Shown here: positions 5,388-5,388 of the stretch, piece after piece
Numbering within the stretch: the first letter of the stretch is position 1
Layout: each line of letters begins with the position of its first letter
Assembly (NCBI GenBank): GCA_026002265.1
Contig: BOBG01000130.1
Location: forward strand, 1 to 5,388
Length of the DNA: 5,388 bases
DNA from: Spirochaetia bacterium
Lineage (GTDB): Bacteria > Spirochaetota > Spirochaetia > Treponematales > Breznakiellaceae
Direction: 5' to 3'
Translations under genes and position numbers: made by a program
Notes under the pieces: generated by a model
Seen by the model: the letters and a program-made list of their open reading frames with translations, nothing else
Databases searched by the model: none
What the model was told of the DNA's origin: nothing

Positions 5388-5388
5388 T

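Overview
The window looks like an accessory stretch of a bacterial chromosome, most likely a spirochaete of the Treponema group (gut or termite-gut type). This rests on remembered similarity of the small Cys-containing peptide and its radical SAM partner to the 'ACGX-repeat peptide' systems, and on the style of the two exported esterases. It is an inference, not a database result.

Left third (about 1-1265), minus strand: a RiPP-like (ribosomally made, modified peptide) locus. A 62-residue precursor peptide carrying two CGAGD units (1034-1222) is followed 112 nt downstream by a radical SAM maturase (88-921). The maturase has an intact CxxxCxxC cluster motif, but its last ~39 residues look like the C-terminus of a nitroreductase rather than the Cys-rich SPASM domain expected there. 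The gene therefore appears to be an in-frame fusion left by a deletion between two neighbouring genes. A perfect 8-bp inverted repeat lies just upstream of the precursor. Beyond the maturase, a promoter, a G-rich ribosome site and an ATG suggest another minus-strand gene leaving the left edge.

Middle (1313-1670): a decayed IS200/IS605-type element. Two out-of-frame pieces of tnpB remain, with the start and the central catalytic region deleted, followed by the right-end hairpin. Just past its right end, on the minus strand, is a near-ideal Shine-Dalgarno sequence and ATG followed by only nine codons, possibly the start of a gene lost when the element arrived or decayed.

Right two thirds (1754-5225), plus strand: a strong sigma70-type promoter, then two tandem paralogous exported carboxylesterases (type-B family, alpha/beta hydrolases) with complete Ser-Glu-His triads and a GQSGG nucleophile elbow, probably co-transcribed and closed by a clear rho-independent terminator. 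They would act outside the cytoplasm on ester substrates that the sequence does not reveal. The last 140 nt contain an open minus-strand reading frame (possible C-terminus of a convergent gene) that overlaps a plus-strand Shine-Dalgarno/ATG with only seven codons.

The peptide locus and the esterase pair are on opposite strands, separated by the element relic, and nothing in the sequence links their functions.
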